From assembly GCF_012912005.1 (NCBI RefSeq), contig NZ_JABBEA010000023.1, positions 1-64,000 of the forward strand: 64,000 nt of DNA. The letters run 5' to 3'. The position numbers were made by a program, and so were the translations under genes. Below, piece after piece: positions 23,309 through 32,356 of the stretch; within the stretch, counting starts at the first letter, position 1; each line of letters opens with the position of its first letter. The notes under the pieces are model-generated. The model had not been told where the DNA came from, did not search any database, and worked only from the letters and a program-made list of their open reading frames with translations. This stretch comes from Paenibacillus sp. SZ31. Its GTDB lineage: Bacteria; Bacillota; Bacilli; Paenibacillales; Paenibacillaceae.

Positions 23309-24709
23309 TTGAAACGAATGGCAATCGTTCTTGCCGCAGGGCAAGGGAAACGAATGAAATCAAAATTGTACAAAGTACTGCATCCCGTATGCGGCAAACC
23401 TATGGTTGGACACGTGCTGGATGCAGCACTCAGCGCAGGCATTGAACGCAGTGTGGTTGTAGTCGGTCATGGTGCCGAAGCGGTGCAGTCATTTTTGGGT
23501 TCCAGAGCGGAGTATGCACTTCAGGCGGAACAACTGGGTACAGGTCATGCTGTGAAGCAGGTTAAATCCTTGCTTGGCGGTGAAACTGGCTCTACGATTG
23601 TGGTCTGTGGAGATACACCACTTGTGACCAGTGAGACGTTGGAAGGTCTGATGAAGCTGCATGAGAGCAGCGGAGCAGCAGCTACAGTTCTTACGGCTCA
23701 GTTGGACAATCCCAAAGGCTATGGCCGCGTCATTCGCGGAGAAGATGGGTCTGTACAACGGATTGTGGAACAAAAGGATTGCACAGAGCAGGAAGATGCT
23801 GTGAATGAGATTAACACGGGCACATACTGTTTTGATAATGCAAAATTGTTCGCAGCCCTGGAAAAAGTGACGAACCAGAACGCGCAGGGAGAGTACTATC
23901 TCACAGACGTGGTTGGCATTTTCCGCAATGATGGAGAAGTGGTTGAAGCTTACATGTCAGATGATATCGCAGAATCCATCGGGGTTAACGATCGACTCGC
24001 ACTTTCGCAAGCCGAAGCCTTCATGCGTGAACGTCTTGCTGTACGCCATATGTTGAACGGTGTTACGATCATTGATCCGTCATCGACATATATCGGAGCG
24101 GATGTTACGATTGGAGCAGATACGGTACTGTATCCGGGGACGATCCTCAAAGGCACAACTTCCATTGGTGAAGCATGCCATATTGGTCCTCAGGCAGATG
24201 TGGAAGACAGTGTTATTCAGGACGGAGTTACGATCAAACATTCGGTGTTGTCCAATGCCGAAGTTGGTTCTGATGCAACGGTAGGTCCATTTGCTAATTT
24301 GCGTCCAGGGACTAAACTGGGTCGCAACGTAAAAATTGGTGACTTTGTTGAAGTGAAAAATGCTACAATTGACGAAGGTTCCAAAGTATCTCATCTCAGC
24401 TATATTGGGGATGCCAAAGTAGGGAAAAACGTAAATGTTGGATGTGGGGCAATAACTGTCAATTATGATGGTTATAATAAAGCTGTGACAACGATTGAAG
24501 ATGATGCTTTTGTAGGCAGCAACGTCAATCTGATTGCACCGATTACGGTAGGAAAAGGCGCTTATGTGGTTGCTGGCTCCACCGTTACCCATTCCGTTCC
24601 CGAGAATGATCTGGCCATTGCTCGTCCACGTCAGGAGAATAAACCTGGTTATGCGGAGAAGATTCGCGGACGTGCCAAAGCCAAGAAACAAAATGCCAAA
24701 CCCCAATAA
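23309..24709 (+). CDS. glmU: Bifunctional GlmU: GlcN-1-P acetyltransferase and UDP-GlcNAc pyrophosphorylase
   Basis: GlmU makes UDP-GlcNAc, the precursor of peptidoglycan and teichoic acids, in two steps. The 466-residue product has an N-terminal nucleotidyltransferase domain (LAAGQGKRMKS at residues 8-18) and a C-terminal left-handed beta-helix of hexapeptide repeats (from about 255, ending with the acetyl-CoA site near GSNVNLIAPITVG). The TTG start at 23309 follows AGGAGGT. The extreme C-terminus is basic. It is linked to prs as in B. subtilis. Confidence 0.97.
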   Translation: MKRMAIVLAAGQGKRMKSKLYKVLHPVCGKPMVGHVLDAALSAGIERSVVVVGHGAEAVQSFLGSRAEYALQAEQLGTGHAVKQVKSLLGGETGSTIVVCGDTPLVTSETLEGLMKLHESSGAAATVLTAQLDNPKGYGRVIRGEDGSVQRIVEQKDCTEQEDAVNEINTGTYCFDNAKLFAALEKVTNQNAQGEYYLTDVVGIFRNDGEVVEAYMSDDIAESIGVNDRLALSQAEAFMRERLAVRHMLNGVTIIDPSSTYIGADVTIGADTVLYPGTILKGTTSIGEACHIGPQADVEDSVIQDGVTIKHSVLSNAEVGSDATVGPFANLRPGTKLGRNVKIGDFVEVKNATIDEGSKVSHLSYIGDAKVGKNVNVGCGAITVNYDGYNKAVTTIEDDAFVGSNVNLIAPITVGKGAYVVAGSTVTHSVPENDLAIARPRQENKPGYAEKIRGRAKAKKQNAKPQ

Positions 24710-24749
24710 GGGGTTTTGATAACAAGATTGCCTCCCGAAGACCGGGAGG
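24698..24749 (+). terminator. Hairpins between glmU and prs
   Basis: AAACCCC and GGGGTTT (24698-24716), overlapping the glmU stop codon, form a terminator-like stem with a weak T tract. A second stem CCTCCCG/CGGGAGG (24731-24749) has no T tract. Together they may reduce, not stop, readthrough into prs. Confidence 0.5.
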
Positions 24750-24809
24750 TGCCGACATGTCGCAGACGCTTATTGATTCCAATGAACCAGCACGGAGGGT
24801 TTTTATTTT

Positions 24810-25763
24810 ATGACTTATTTTGATTCGAAATTAAAAATATTTACTTGCAATTCTAACCCCAAGCTCGCCCATCAAATTGCTGATTATATCGGGATTCCTA
24901 TGGGTGAATCTCACACAACCAGCTTCAGCGATGGCGAGATTCAAGTGAAACTCTCCGAGAGTGTTCGGGGTTGTCACGTCTACATCGTGCAGTCCACTTG
25001 CTTGCCGGTTAATGACAACCTGATGGAAATGCTCGTTATGATTGATGCACTTAAACGGGCATCTGCCAAGACGATTAACGTCGTTATTCCTTACTATGGC
25101 TATGCAAGACAGGATCGCAAGGCACGTTCGCGTGACCCAATTACTGCGAAACTGGTTGCCAACCTGATCGAAAAAGCGGGTGCAACCCGTGTTATCGCGA
25201 TGGACTTGCATGCAATGCAGATTCAGGGATTCTTCGACATTCCGGTCGACCATTTGCTCGGCGTGCCGATTCTGGCTCAATATTTCCGGTCGAAACAGAT
25301 CGAAAATCCAGTTGTTGTGTCACCTGACCACGGTGGCGTAGTCCGCGCACGTAAACTGGCTGATTTCCTGAATGCACCTCTTGCGATTATCGACAAACGT
25401 CGTCCTGAGCCGAATGTGAGCGAAGTGATGAACATTATCGGTAACATCGAGGGTAAAACAGCCATTCTGATCGATGACATTATTGACACGGCGGGAACGA
25501 TTGTACTGGGAGCGAATGCTCTGATGGAAGGCGGCGTGAAAGAAGTATACGCGTGCTGTACTCACCCGGTATTGTCGGGACCTGCGATGGAACGTTTGGA
25601 GAATGCACCATTGAAGGAAGTCATCGTAACGGATACGATTCCAATTACGCATGCGAATCCGACAAGCAAACTCAAAGTGTTGTCTGTAGCGCCTTTGCTC
25701 GGAGAAGCAATTATCCGGGTTCATGAGGAATTGTCAATCAGCAAGCTGTTTGAAATTGAATAA
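24810..25763 (+). CDS. prs: Ribose-phosphate pyrophosphokinase
   Basis: This enzyme makes PRPP from ribose-5-phosphate and ATP, feeding purine, pyrimidine, histidine, tryptophan and NAD synthesis. The 317-residue product has SFSDGEIQVKLSESVRG, the flexible loop YYGYARQDRKARSRDPITAKL, VVSPDHGGVVRAR and the PRPP-binding ILIDDIIDTAGT. GGAGGG precedes the ATG. PRPP links it to purR, hprT and nadC in this window. A strong double hairpin follows. Confidence 0.97.
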   Translation: MTYFDSKLKIFTCNSNPKLAHQIADYIGIPMGESHTTSFSDGEIQVKLSESVRGCHVYIVQSTCLPVNDNLMEMLVMIDALKRASAKTINVVIPYYGYARQDRKARSRDPITAKLVANLIEKAGATRVIAMDLHAMQIQGFFDIPVDHLLGVPILAQYFRSKQIENPVVVSPDHGGVVRARKLADFLNAPLAIIDKRRPEPNVSEVMNIIGNIEGKTAILIDDIIDTAGTIVLGANALMEGGVKEVYACCTHPVLSGPAMERLENAPLKEVIVTDTIPITHANPTSKLKVLSVAPLLGEAIIRVHEELSISKLFEIE

Positions 25764-25785
25764 GGATGTCTGCATAAAGTAGTAG

Positions 25786-25845
25786 AGGGGTTACGTTTTC
25801 CGGTTCAATGGAAAATGTAACCCCTGTCGGCGTGCCGTTTTATTA
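25786..25845 (+). terminator. Terminator of prs
   Basis: AGGGGTTACGTTTTCC (25786-25801) pairs with GGAAAATGTAACCCCT (25810-25825), 16 pairs including one G-T. A second small hairpin CGGC-GT-GCCG follows and leads into TTTTATT. Confidence 0.85.
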
Positions 25846-25868
25846 AAAGTGAAACAGACGCTGGTCAG

Positions 25869-26069
25869 TTAATACCCGGGGCGGGAGATAAATCGGAAAC
25901 GACGCCGATGAAAAAGCGTGTCGGCAATCTCGACGAATTGGTTATCGAAACGAGTGATGAGACCAATCTCAATATGGGTGTCGCGGTCGTATACCTGTAC
26001 AGGTACGTGATATTCGAGATGATAGATAAAATCGCTATGTTGAGTCAGTTGTCCGTTGTCTTCGCGCAA
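25869..26069 (-). CDS. Small conserved-looking protein of unknown function
   Basis: This 66-residue frame on the reverse strand reads like a real protein (HVPVQVYDRDTHIEIGLIT and on, ending FRFISRPGY), unlike the overlapping forward frame. AGGAAGGTGAG lies about 8 bases before a TTG start. It has no membrane segment or known motif; the alternating hydrophobic pattern suggests a small beta-rich fold. I do not recognise the family. It occupies the place of ctc (ribosomal L25-like) between prs and pth, but in opposite orientation, and shows no L25 features. Confidence 0.55.
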   Translation of the reverse strand: MREDNGQLTQHSDFIYHLEYHVPVQVYDRDTHIEIGLITRFDNQFVEIADTLFHRRRFRFISRPGY

Positions 26070-26210
26070 AACCCGCTCACCTTCCTGGGTTGATAAAATA
26101 ATAACTGTGAATACTACAGTAAATTCGGATCTTTACTTTCCTGATATTATATGAAATATAACATTCGAAGTCTATGCCTCACCTCAGGCTAATCCGAAGG
26201 AGGGAACAAG

Positions 26211-26771
26211 ATGAAGTGGATTGTCGGACTTGGAAATCCAGGCTCGAATTATGCCAAAACCCGTCATAATATCGGTTTTATGGCTCTGGATCGGTTGGCT
26301 GATCGTTATAGTATCTCCATTACTCAGAGTAAATGTAAGGCGCTGATTGGAGAAGGCAACATTGGCGGTGTGAAAACAGTACTGATCAAACCCATGACCT
26401 TTATGAATTTATCTGGTGAATCGGTTCGAGCGTATATGGACTTTTATAAAGTTAGTCTTGAAGATCTGATTGTTGTGTACGACGACATGGATACAGAGAT
26501 TGGCAAAGTCAGATTGCGTTACCAAGGCAGTGCAGGTGGACATAATGGGATCAAATCCATTATTCAGCATACCGGTACACAGCAGTTTAACCGGGTACGC
26601 ATGGGAATATCCCGGCCTGAACCAGGACATGCCATTGTCGATTATGTACTGTCGACATTTATGAAGAAAGAAAAAGAAGCCCTTGATCAGACCATTGAGC
26701 AAACATGTGATGCCCTGGAGCATAGCTTGACTCATACGTTCGAACAAACAATGGCGAAGTTTAACGGTTAA
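26211..26771 (+). CDS. pth: Peptidyl-tRNA hydrolase
   Basis: Pth (SpoVC) frees tRNA from peptidyl-tRNAs that drop off ribosomes. The 186-residue product has VGLGNPGSNYAKTRHNIGF with the catalytic histidine, KPMTFMNLSGESV, VVYDDMDTEIG and GSAGGHNGIKSI. GAAGGAGGG precedes the ATG. Between it and fin the octamer CATACTGG occurs three times (about 26781, 26823 and 26832). Confidence 0.97.
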   Translation: MKWIVGLGNPGSNYAKTRHNIGFMALDRLADRYSISITQSKCKALIGEGNIGGVKTVLIKPMTFMNLSGESVRAYMDFYKVSLEDLIVVYDDMDTEIGKVRLRYQGSAGGHNGIKSIIQHTGTQQFNRVRMGISRPEPGHAIVDYVLSTFMKKEKEALDQTIEQTCDALEHSLTHTFEQTMAKFNG

Positions 26772-26869
26772 TTCTGTAAGACATACTGGTAAAATGATCA
26801 AAAAAGACGGGTTCGATTCAGCCATACTGGACATACTGGACGTATAAACCATGTTCAGGAGGCATAAAC

Positions 26870-27100
26870 ATGTCAGTGAATTACGTATGTCGGCATTGCC
26901 GTACCTTTATTGGACGAATCGATTCTGCCCGGATAACGGAAGTAGAACTCGGCTTTCATTTCTTGACCCCCGACGAGCGGAGGGATATAATAGCGTATAA
27001 TTCCGGTGGTGACATTACCGTTCGGATTACATGTGATTACTGTAAGGAAGCCCTGGAGCACAATCCAGAGCTTAGTCTGCTCGCGAGTCCGCTTCAGTAG
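26870..27100 (+). CDS. fin: Anti-sigma-F factor Fin
   Basis: Fin (YabK) inhibits sigma-F in the forespore and helps the switch to sigma-G. The 76-residue product has a zinc module made of CRHCRTFIG and CDYCKEALEHNP, with the segment LGFHFLTPDERRDIIAY between, as in B. subtilis. CAGGAGG precedes the ATG. With csfB (2337), the window carries small zinc-type inhibitors for both forespore sigma factors. Confidence 0.94.
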   Translation: MSVNYVCRHCRTFIGRIDSARITEVELGFHFLTPDERRDIIAYNSGGDITVRITCDYCKEALEHNPELSLLASPLQ

Positions 27101-27165
27101 ACATCGCCTGTAACAGGATCGAATGACAGTTGAGGGCGGTTGCGTAATAACGCTCCACCTTTTAT

Positions 27166-27194
27166 AGCCTTGGCAGCCTGCTGAGGCTTCTTTT
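27166..27194 (+). terminator. Probable terminator of fin
   Basis: AGCCT and CAGC pair with GCTG and AGGCT with a TGG bulge, followed by TCTTTTC. The T tract is interrupted, so it may be partial. Confidence 0.55.
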
Positions 27195-27373
27195 CAGTTG
27201 GAATGAAAGCCAGCGCTATCTCCAAATCAGGCTCAGCCACATCAACAGATGTGGCAATGTTGCGAGTAATCCTTTATGATGAAACAGGACAAAAAGGAAT
27301 TTGTATCCATTTTAATAGTGATGCTACGCGTATGCGTGAGATAATCAAGTAAGTTATAAGAGAGGTGCCCCTT

Positions 27374-30300
27374 TTGTTACAAGCACTTATACAGGCTTTT
27401 TCCAAAGATCCGGACTTCGGGTCCATTACAGCCGGAATCAAGTCCGGCATGAAAGAGCAATTGGTTTCCGGTTTGTCCGGATCGGCGCGTCAGATTATGC
27501 TGGCTGCTCTGCATCAGGAAATGAACCGACCATTGCTCGTAGTAACACATAATATGTTTGCTGCTCAAAAAATTGCAGAAGATTTACAGGAAGCGCTTTC
27601 ACCTGATCAGGTGTTAATCTATCCTGCCAACGAACTTGTCGCTGCTGAAGCTGCTGTTTCCAGTCCGGAAACATTGGGTCAGCGTATTGATGTGTTGGTC
27701 CGCTGCGCCCAGGGATTCAGGGGCGTTGTTGTTATTCCCTTTTCCGGCGTAAGACGTTATGTCCCGCTTCCAGAAGTGATGGCCAATGCTCGAATTTTGA
27801 TTAAACAGGGCAGCACACTTCAACTGGATTCCTTCCTGCTGGAGATGGTAAAGCTCGGATATGAGCGTGTGGAGCGCGTAGAATCGCGTGGGGAGATGAG
27901 TGTACGCGGAGGTATCATCGACTTCTATCCAGTTACTTCATCGATCGCGTATCGGGTGGAGTTATTTGATGATGAGATCGACTCCATTCGGACGTTTGAC
28001 CCCGCGGATCAGCGTTCAATTGAACGGATTGAAGAAATTACGGTTCTGCCATGCAAGGAGTTAATCGCAGACCGTGAACGGATGGAAAAAGCTGCGGATG
28101 CAGCTGCTCTTTTGCTCGAGCAACAGCTGGAGAAAATGACCGACCGGCAGGCGAAGCTGCGTCTTCGTGAAGAAATTCACCGGGAGATCGAGCTTTTGCG
28201 GGAACACGTGTATTTCTCCGAAATGTACAAATATATTTCTCCGCTCTATCCGGAGAACAAAACGATCTACGACTATATGCCAGAAGATACCCTGCTGGTT
28301 CTTGATGAGCCTGCCAGACTATCGGAGACATCGAAACAGCTCGACCGTGATGAATCGGAGTGGAATCTGCATTTGATGCAAAACGGAAAAACACTTCCGG
28401 ACCTTCCATTATCCGCAGACGGTGATGAACTGTTGTATGAGCGTCCATTCCAGACGCTGTTTATGTCGATCTTTTTGCGTCAGGTTCCACACACCCAACC
28501 ACAAAACATTCTGAACTTCATCAGTCGTGGCATGCAGGATTTCCATGGACAGATGAACGTACTGAAGGCAGAGATGGAGCGTTGGCAGAAGGCCGGAGTT
28601 CAAGTGCTCATGCTGGCGAACGGTGAGGAACGATTAGATCGGATGCGCCGCGTTCTGATGGACTATGATATTCCGGAGCCGGAGATGCTGATCGGTAACT
28701 TGCAGACCGGATTTGAAATGCCGTCCATTCATTTGGCTGTTGTGACTGAGGGTGAGATGTTCTCGCAAAAACAGCGTAAAGTACGCAAACCGATTCGGAA
28801 TGTAGACAATGCGGAACGGATCAAATCTTATAGTGAGCTAAAAGTGGGCGATTATGTCGTTCACCAGAACCACGGGATTGGTAAGTACCTCGGGATCGGC
28901 ACCCTAGAGGTTGGCGGTATTCATAAGGACTACATGCATATTCTCTATGCGGGTGGAGACAAACTGTCTGTACCTATTGAACAGATCGATCTGATTCAGA
29001 AATACGTTGGTTCGGAAGAGAAAGAACCTAAAATATACAAGCTGGGCGGTAATGAGTGGACACGGGTTAAAAATAAAGTCCGCACATCCGTACAGGATAT
29101 TGCCGATGATCTGATCAAGCTGTATGCAGAGCGTCAGACGTCCAAAGGGTTTGGATTCGACAAGGATTCTGCGGAACAGCAGGAGTTTGAGGACATGTTC
29201 CCTTACGATGAAACACGTGATCAGGTGCGTGCGATCGAAGAAATCAAGAAGGATATGGAACAAAACCGTCCAATGGACCGTTTATTGTGTGGGGATGTTG
29301 GTTACGGCAAAACCGAGGTGGCTATTCGTGCTGCGTTCAAAGCAGCAATTGAAGGCAAACAGGTGGCTGTACTCGTTCCGACAACGATTTTGGCACAGCA
29401 ACATTTTGAAACGTTCCGTGAGCGGTTCTCCGGGTATCCTTTCAACATTCATGTGCTTAGCCGTTTCCGCTCGCGTAAAGAGCAGAATGAAACAGCCAAA
29501 GGCATCAAGGCAGGCACAGTGGATATTGTCATCGGGACGCATCGACTGCTGTCGCAGGATCTGGTGTTCAAGGACCTGGGACTGCTCATTGTCGATGAAG
29601 AACAGCGCTTTGGAGTAACTCATAAGGAAAAACTGAAGAAGCTGAAAACCAATGTGGACGTGCTGACGCTGACGGCAACGCCGATTCCGCGTACGCTTCA
29701 TATGTCCATGCTGGGTGTGCGAGATCTGTCCGTTATCGAGACTCCACCAGAGAATCGTTTCCCGGTGCAGACTTATGTGGTTGAACACAGTCAGGCGCTT
29801 GTCCGTGAAGCGATTGAGCGTGAGCTTGCCCGTGGTGGTCAGGTGTATTACCTCTATAACCGTGTTCAAGGAATTCAGGAGATGGCAGCCGAAATTTCTG
29901 AACTTGTGCCCGAAGCCAAGGTTGGTGTGGGTCATGGTCAGATGTCGGAAACTGAGCTGGAGAAGACGATTCTGGACTTCCTGGATGGTGAATATGACGT
30001 GCTTGTGAGCACAAGTATCATTGAGACGGGTGTAGATATTCCGAACGTAAACACACTGATCGTACATGATGCGGATAAAATGGGGCTCTCCCAGCTGTAT
30101 CAGCTGCGCGGGCGGGTGGGTCGTTCCAACCGTATTGCGTATGCCTATTTTACGTACCAACGGGATAAAGTGCTTACTGAAGTTGCCGAAAAACGTCTGC
30201 AATCGATCAAAGAATTCACCGAACTGGGCTCGGGATTCAAAATCGCCATGCGTGACTTGTCGATTCGTGGGGCGGGAAATCTGCTAGGAGCAGAGCAGCA

Positions 30301-30901
30301 TGGCTTCATCGCTTCCGTCGGATTCGATCTGTACTCCCAGATGCTTGCGGAGGAGATCAACAAACGCAAAGTTACGATGCTTGGTGAGGAGCCGGTACCT
30401 TCCGACCAGTGGAACACAACCCTGGATCTCAGTATTGATGCTTACTTGCCGTCCGATTATATCTATGACAGTATTCAGAAGATTGAGATCTACAAAAAAG
30501 TGGCGGTTATTGCATCCTTCGACGATGCGATGGAGTTGGAAGACGAATTGGTAGACCGGTTCGGTGATCTTCCAGAGGCCGTCATTAACTTGCTGGCTGT
30601 TGCACGGATGAAGGTATACGGCAAAATCTACGGTATTGAATCCATTTCCCAACGTGGTGAGGACATTACCGTGAAGTTCTATGAAGGGCGCGAACAGGCC
30701 TTTGAACTCTCGAAAATCGCGCACATTGGAAATCAGTTCGAAAGACGTGTACAATTTGAACAAGGACCCCATATGCTGATTCACGCTAAAGGCAAGGGGC
30801 TTGGGGATAAGCAACTGATGGAGCTGGTAGAGAAAATTCTGGAGTCCATGAAGACTGCTTTTAAATCAAAGGGGGAACTAAAAGATGTTACCAAAGTATA
30901 A
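27374..30901 (+). CDS. mfd: Transcription-repair coupling factor Mfd
   Basis: Mfd removes RNA polymerase stalled at lesions and recruits UvrA. The 1175-residue product has the UvrB-like N-terminal part (GLSGSARQIM; YPANELVAAE), the RNA polymerase interaction domain (SYSELKVGDYVVHQNHGIGKYLGI), and a RecG-like translocase with Walker A CGDVGYGKTEVA, DEEQ box and TLTATPIPRTLHMSMLG, then a C-terminal TRCF domain. GAGGTG just ahead of the TTG at 27374 supports that start; an in-frame GTG at 27365 lies within the site. The last 17 bases overlap the next gene. Confidence 0.97.
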   Translation: MLQALIQAFSKDPDFGSITAGIKSGMKEQLVSGLSGSARQIMLAALHQEMNRPLLVVTHNMFAAQKIAEDLQEALSPDQVLIYPANELVAAEAAVSSPETLGQRIDVLVRCAQGFRGVVVIPFSGVRRYVPLPEVMANARILIKQGSTLQLDSFLLEMVKLGYERVERVESRGEMSVRGGIIDFYPVTSSIAYRVELFDDEIDSIRTFDPADQRSIERIEEITVLPCKELIADRERMEKAADAAALLLEQQLEKMTDRQAKLRLREEIHREIELLREHVYFSEMYKYISPLYPENKTIYDYMPEDTLLVLDEPARLSETSKQLDRDESEWNLHLMQNGKTLPDLPLSADGDELLYERPFQTLFMSIFLRQVPHTQPQNILNFISRGMQDFHGQMNVLKAEMERWQKAGVQVLMLANGEERLDRMRRVLMDYDIPEPEMLIGNLQTGFEMPSIHLAVVTEGEMFSQKQRKVRKPIRNVDNAERIKSYSELKVGDYVVHQNHGIGKYLGIGTLEVGGIHKDYMHILYAGGDKLSVPIEQIDLIQKYVGSEEKEPKIYKLGGNEWTRVKNKVRTSVQDIADDLIKLYAERQTSKGFGFDKDSAEQQEFEDMFPYDETRDQVRAIEEIKKDMEQNRPMDRLLCGDVGYGKTEVAIRAAFKAAIEGKQVAVLVPTTILAQQHFETFRERFSGYPFNIHVLSRFRSRKEQNETAKGIKAGTVDIVIGTHRLLSQDLVFKDLGLLIVDEEQRFGVTHKEKLKKLKTNVDVLTLTATPIPRTLHMSMLGVRDLSVIETPPENRFPVQTYVVEHSQALVREAIERELARGGQVYYLYNRVQGIQEMAAEISELVPEAKVGVGHGQMSETELEKTILDFLDGEYDVLVSTSIIETGVDIPNVNTLIVHDADKMGLSQLYQLRGRVGRSNRIAYAYFTYQRDKVLTEVAEKRLQSIKEFTELGSGFKIAMRDLSIRGAGNLLGAEQHGFIASVGFDLYSQMLAEEINKRKVTMLGEEPVPSDQWNTTLDLSIDAYLPSDYIYDSIQKIEIYKKVAVIASFDDAMELEDELVDRFGDLPEAVINLLAVARMKVYGKIYGIESISQRGEDITVKFYEGREQAFELSKIAHIGNQFERRVQFEQGPHMLIHAKGKGLGDKQLMELVEKILESMKTAFKSKGELKDVTKV

Positions 30902-32033
30902 AAAAGTAGGAAAAGTACTGTCTGTGAGCATGGTCGCAGTACTATCCTTATCATTGCTTGCTGCTTGCGGCAAGAAGGAAGAAGCGAAAGCACCGGAATC
31001 GACAGATACAAGTGCTGTAGTCGCTACGTATGATGGTGGTACCATTACAGCCAATGAATTCGACATGGAACAACGCGTTATGAAGTTCCTTTATCCGGAA
31101 TATGCACAAATGATGGATATGGACGATTTCAAGGAGTACCTGGTGAAACAGGAAGTTGCTTATGAATATCTGAGCGGCAAAGCAAGTGAAGAAGCGAAAA
31201 CAGCGGGTGCCAAAACAGCAACCGAGCAATTCGATAAAATGAAAGCTTCTGTTCAGGCAGATCAATGGACTGAGATGCTGAAAGCTCAGAACCTGACTGA
31301 CCAGAACATTAAAGATTATATGACTCGCATCATGACGGTAATCAAAGACAAGGAAACTGGCGTTACGGAAGATGCAATCAAGGCTGAGTTTGAGAAAAAC
31401 AAAGATCAGTTCACAACGGCTTCTGTTCGTCACGTGCTGATTAACTTCACAGATCCAAAAACGCAAAAAGAACGTAAAAAAGAAGATGCACTGAAAATTG
31501 CAAAAGAAGTAAAAACCAAATTGGATGGCGGAGCTGATTTTGCTGAAATTGCAAAAGAATATTCCGAAGATCCAGGTTCTGCTGAAAAAGGTGGACTGTA
31601 TGAAGAAACACCTGTAGGTAGCTGGGTAGAGGCGTTTAAAGAAGCTGCAAAAACATTGCCACTGAACAAAATCAGTGATCCGGTTGAAACGGAGTACGGT
31701 TACCACATCATGAAAGTGGAAGCTCGTACAGAAGCTGACTTCACGAAATTGACGGCTGAGCAAAAAGAAAGTCTGAAGAGCCAATTGGCAGCTGCTGAGA
31801 TCGATACGTTCATGCAAAATGAATTGGACAAAATCGTAAAAGAAGTAAACCTGCCAAAAACAGAAAAAGCTGAAGAAGGTACGACTGAAGGCACAACAGG
31901 TACAGGAACTGAGGGAGAGCAAACAACCGAACCAAAAACGGATGACTCCACAGGTACAGATACCAAGACTGACCAAGGTACGACTGGAACAGATAAAGAT
32001 GCAACGACAGACGAAGGTACAAGCAGTAAGTAA
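30885..32033 (+). CDS. PrsA-like peptidyl-prolyl isomerase lipoprotein
   Basis: An extracytoplasmic foldase of the parvulin (PpiC/SurA) family. The 382-residue product has a lipoprotein signal (LLAAC, Cys 28), a SurA-like N-terminal domain, a parvulin domain (about residues 180-275: RHVLINFTDP, EYSEDPGSAEKGGLYEETPVGSW, TEYGYHIMKVE) and a 50-residue Thr/Gly/Glu-rich low-complexity tail. AAAGGGGGA precedes the ATG, which lies inside the end of mfd, so the two are translationally coupled. I recall spoVT directly after mfd in B. subtilis, so this is an insertion. A second parvulin lies at 53965. Confidence 0.9.
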   Translation: MLPKYKKVGKVLSVSMVAVLSLSLLAACGKKEEAKAPESTDTSAVVATYDGGTITANEFDMEQRVMKFLYPEYAQMMDMDDFKEYLVKQEVAYEYLSGKASEEAKTAGAKTATEQFDKMKASVQADQWTEMLKAQNLTDQNIKDYMTRIMTVIKDKETGVTEDAIKAEFEKNKDQFTTASVRHVLINFTDPKTQKERKKEDALKIAKEVKTKLDGGADFAEIAKEYSEDPGSAEKGGLYEETPVGSWVEAFKEAAKTLPLNKISDPVETEYGYHIMKVEARTEADFTKLTAEQKESLKSQLAAAEIDTFMQNELDKIVKEVNLPKTEKAEEGTTEGTTGTGTEGEQTTEPKTDDSTGTDTKTDQGTTGTDKDATTDEGTSSK

Positions 32034-32114
32034 TATGACTGTGTTAGCATACGTTCAGGGTTAAATCCGCCCGAATGAATGCCTTGTACAATAGTAAATA
32101 TGGACAACCATACA

Positions 32115-32160
32115 GAGAAGCAAGGGGAGGACTTAGGACCTCCTTCTTGCTTCTTCTTGT
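32115..32160 (+). terminator. Probable terminator after the PrsA-like gene
   Basis: GAAGCAAG and GGGAGG (32117-32130) pair with CCTCC and CTTGCTTC (to 32153), followed by TTCTTG. The stem is strong but the T tract is weak. The rest of the 323-base gap before spoVT holds no gene; I could not find a consensus sigma-G promoter. Confidence 0.65.
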
Positions 32161-32356
32161 ATATGTTCAAGCCGTATGGGTATATGGTCGCCTTCTTCGA
32201 AAGTTACACAACTATATTCTCCAATGTATGTATAAGGAAATGGGAACAGATGAATACTATGGTCAAGATATCACACTAAACGTTCTGGGACTTTCCTCTA
32301 CCCATTAAGGAACAGTAGTTGAAAAATCTTCTCGAGAAAGTGGGGCAACATGTGAA

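Noticed and set aside
25908..26093. Forward frame opposite the small reverse-strand gene
   Set aside because: No ribosome binding site, and the reverse-strand frame has better protein character and initiation signals.
32249..32278. Possible sigma-G promoter of spoVT (CACACTA)
   Set aside because: One mismatch in the -10 and no acceptable -35 at 17-18 bases.
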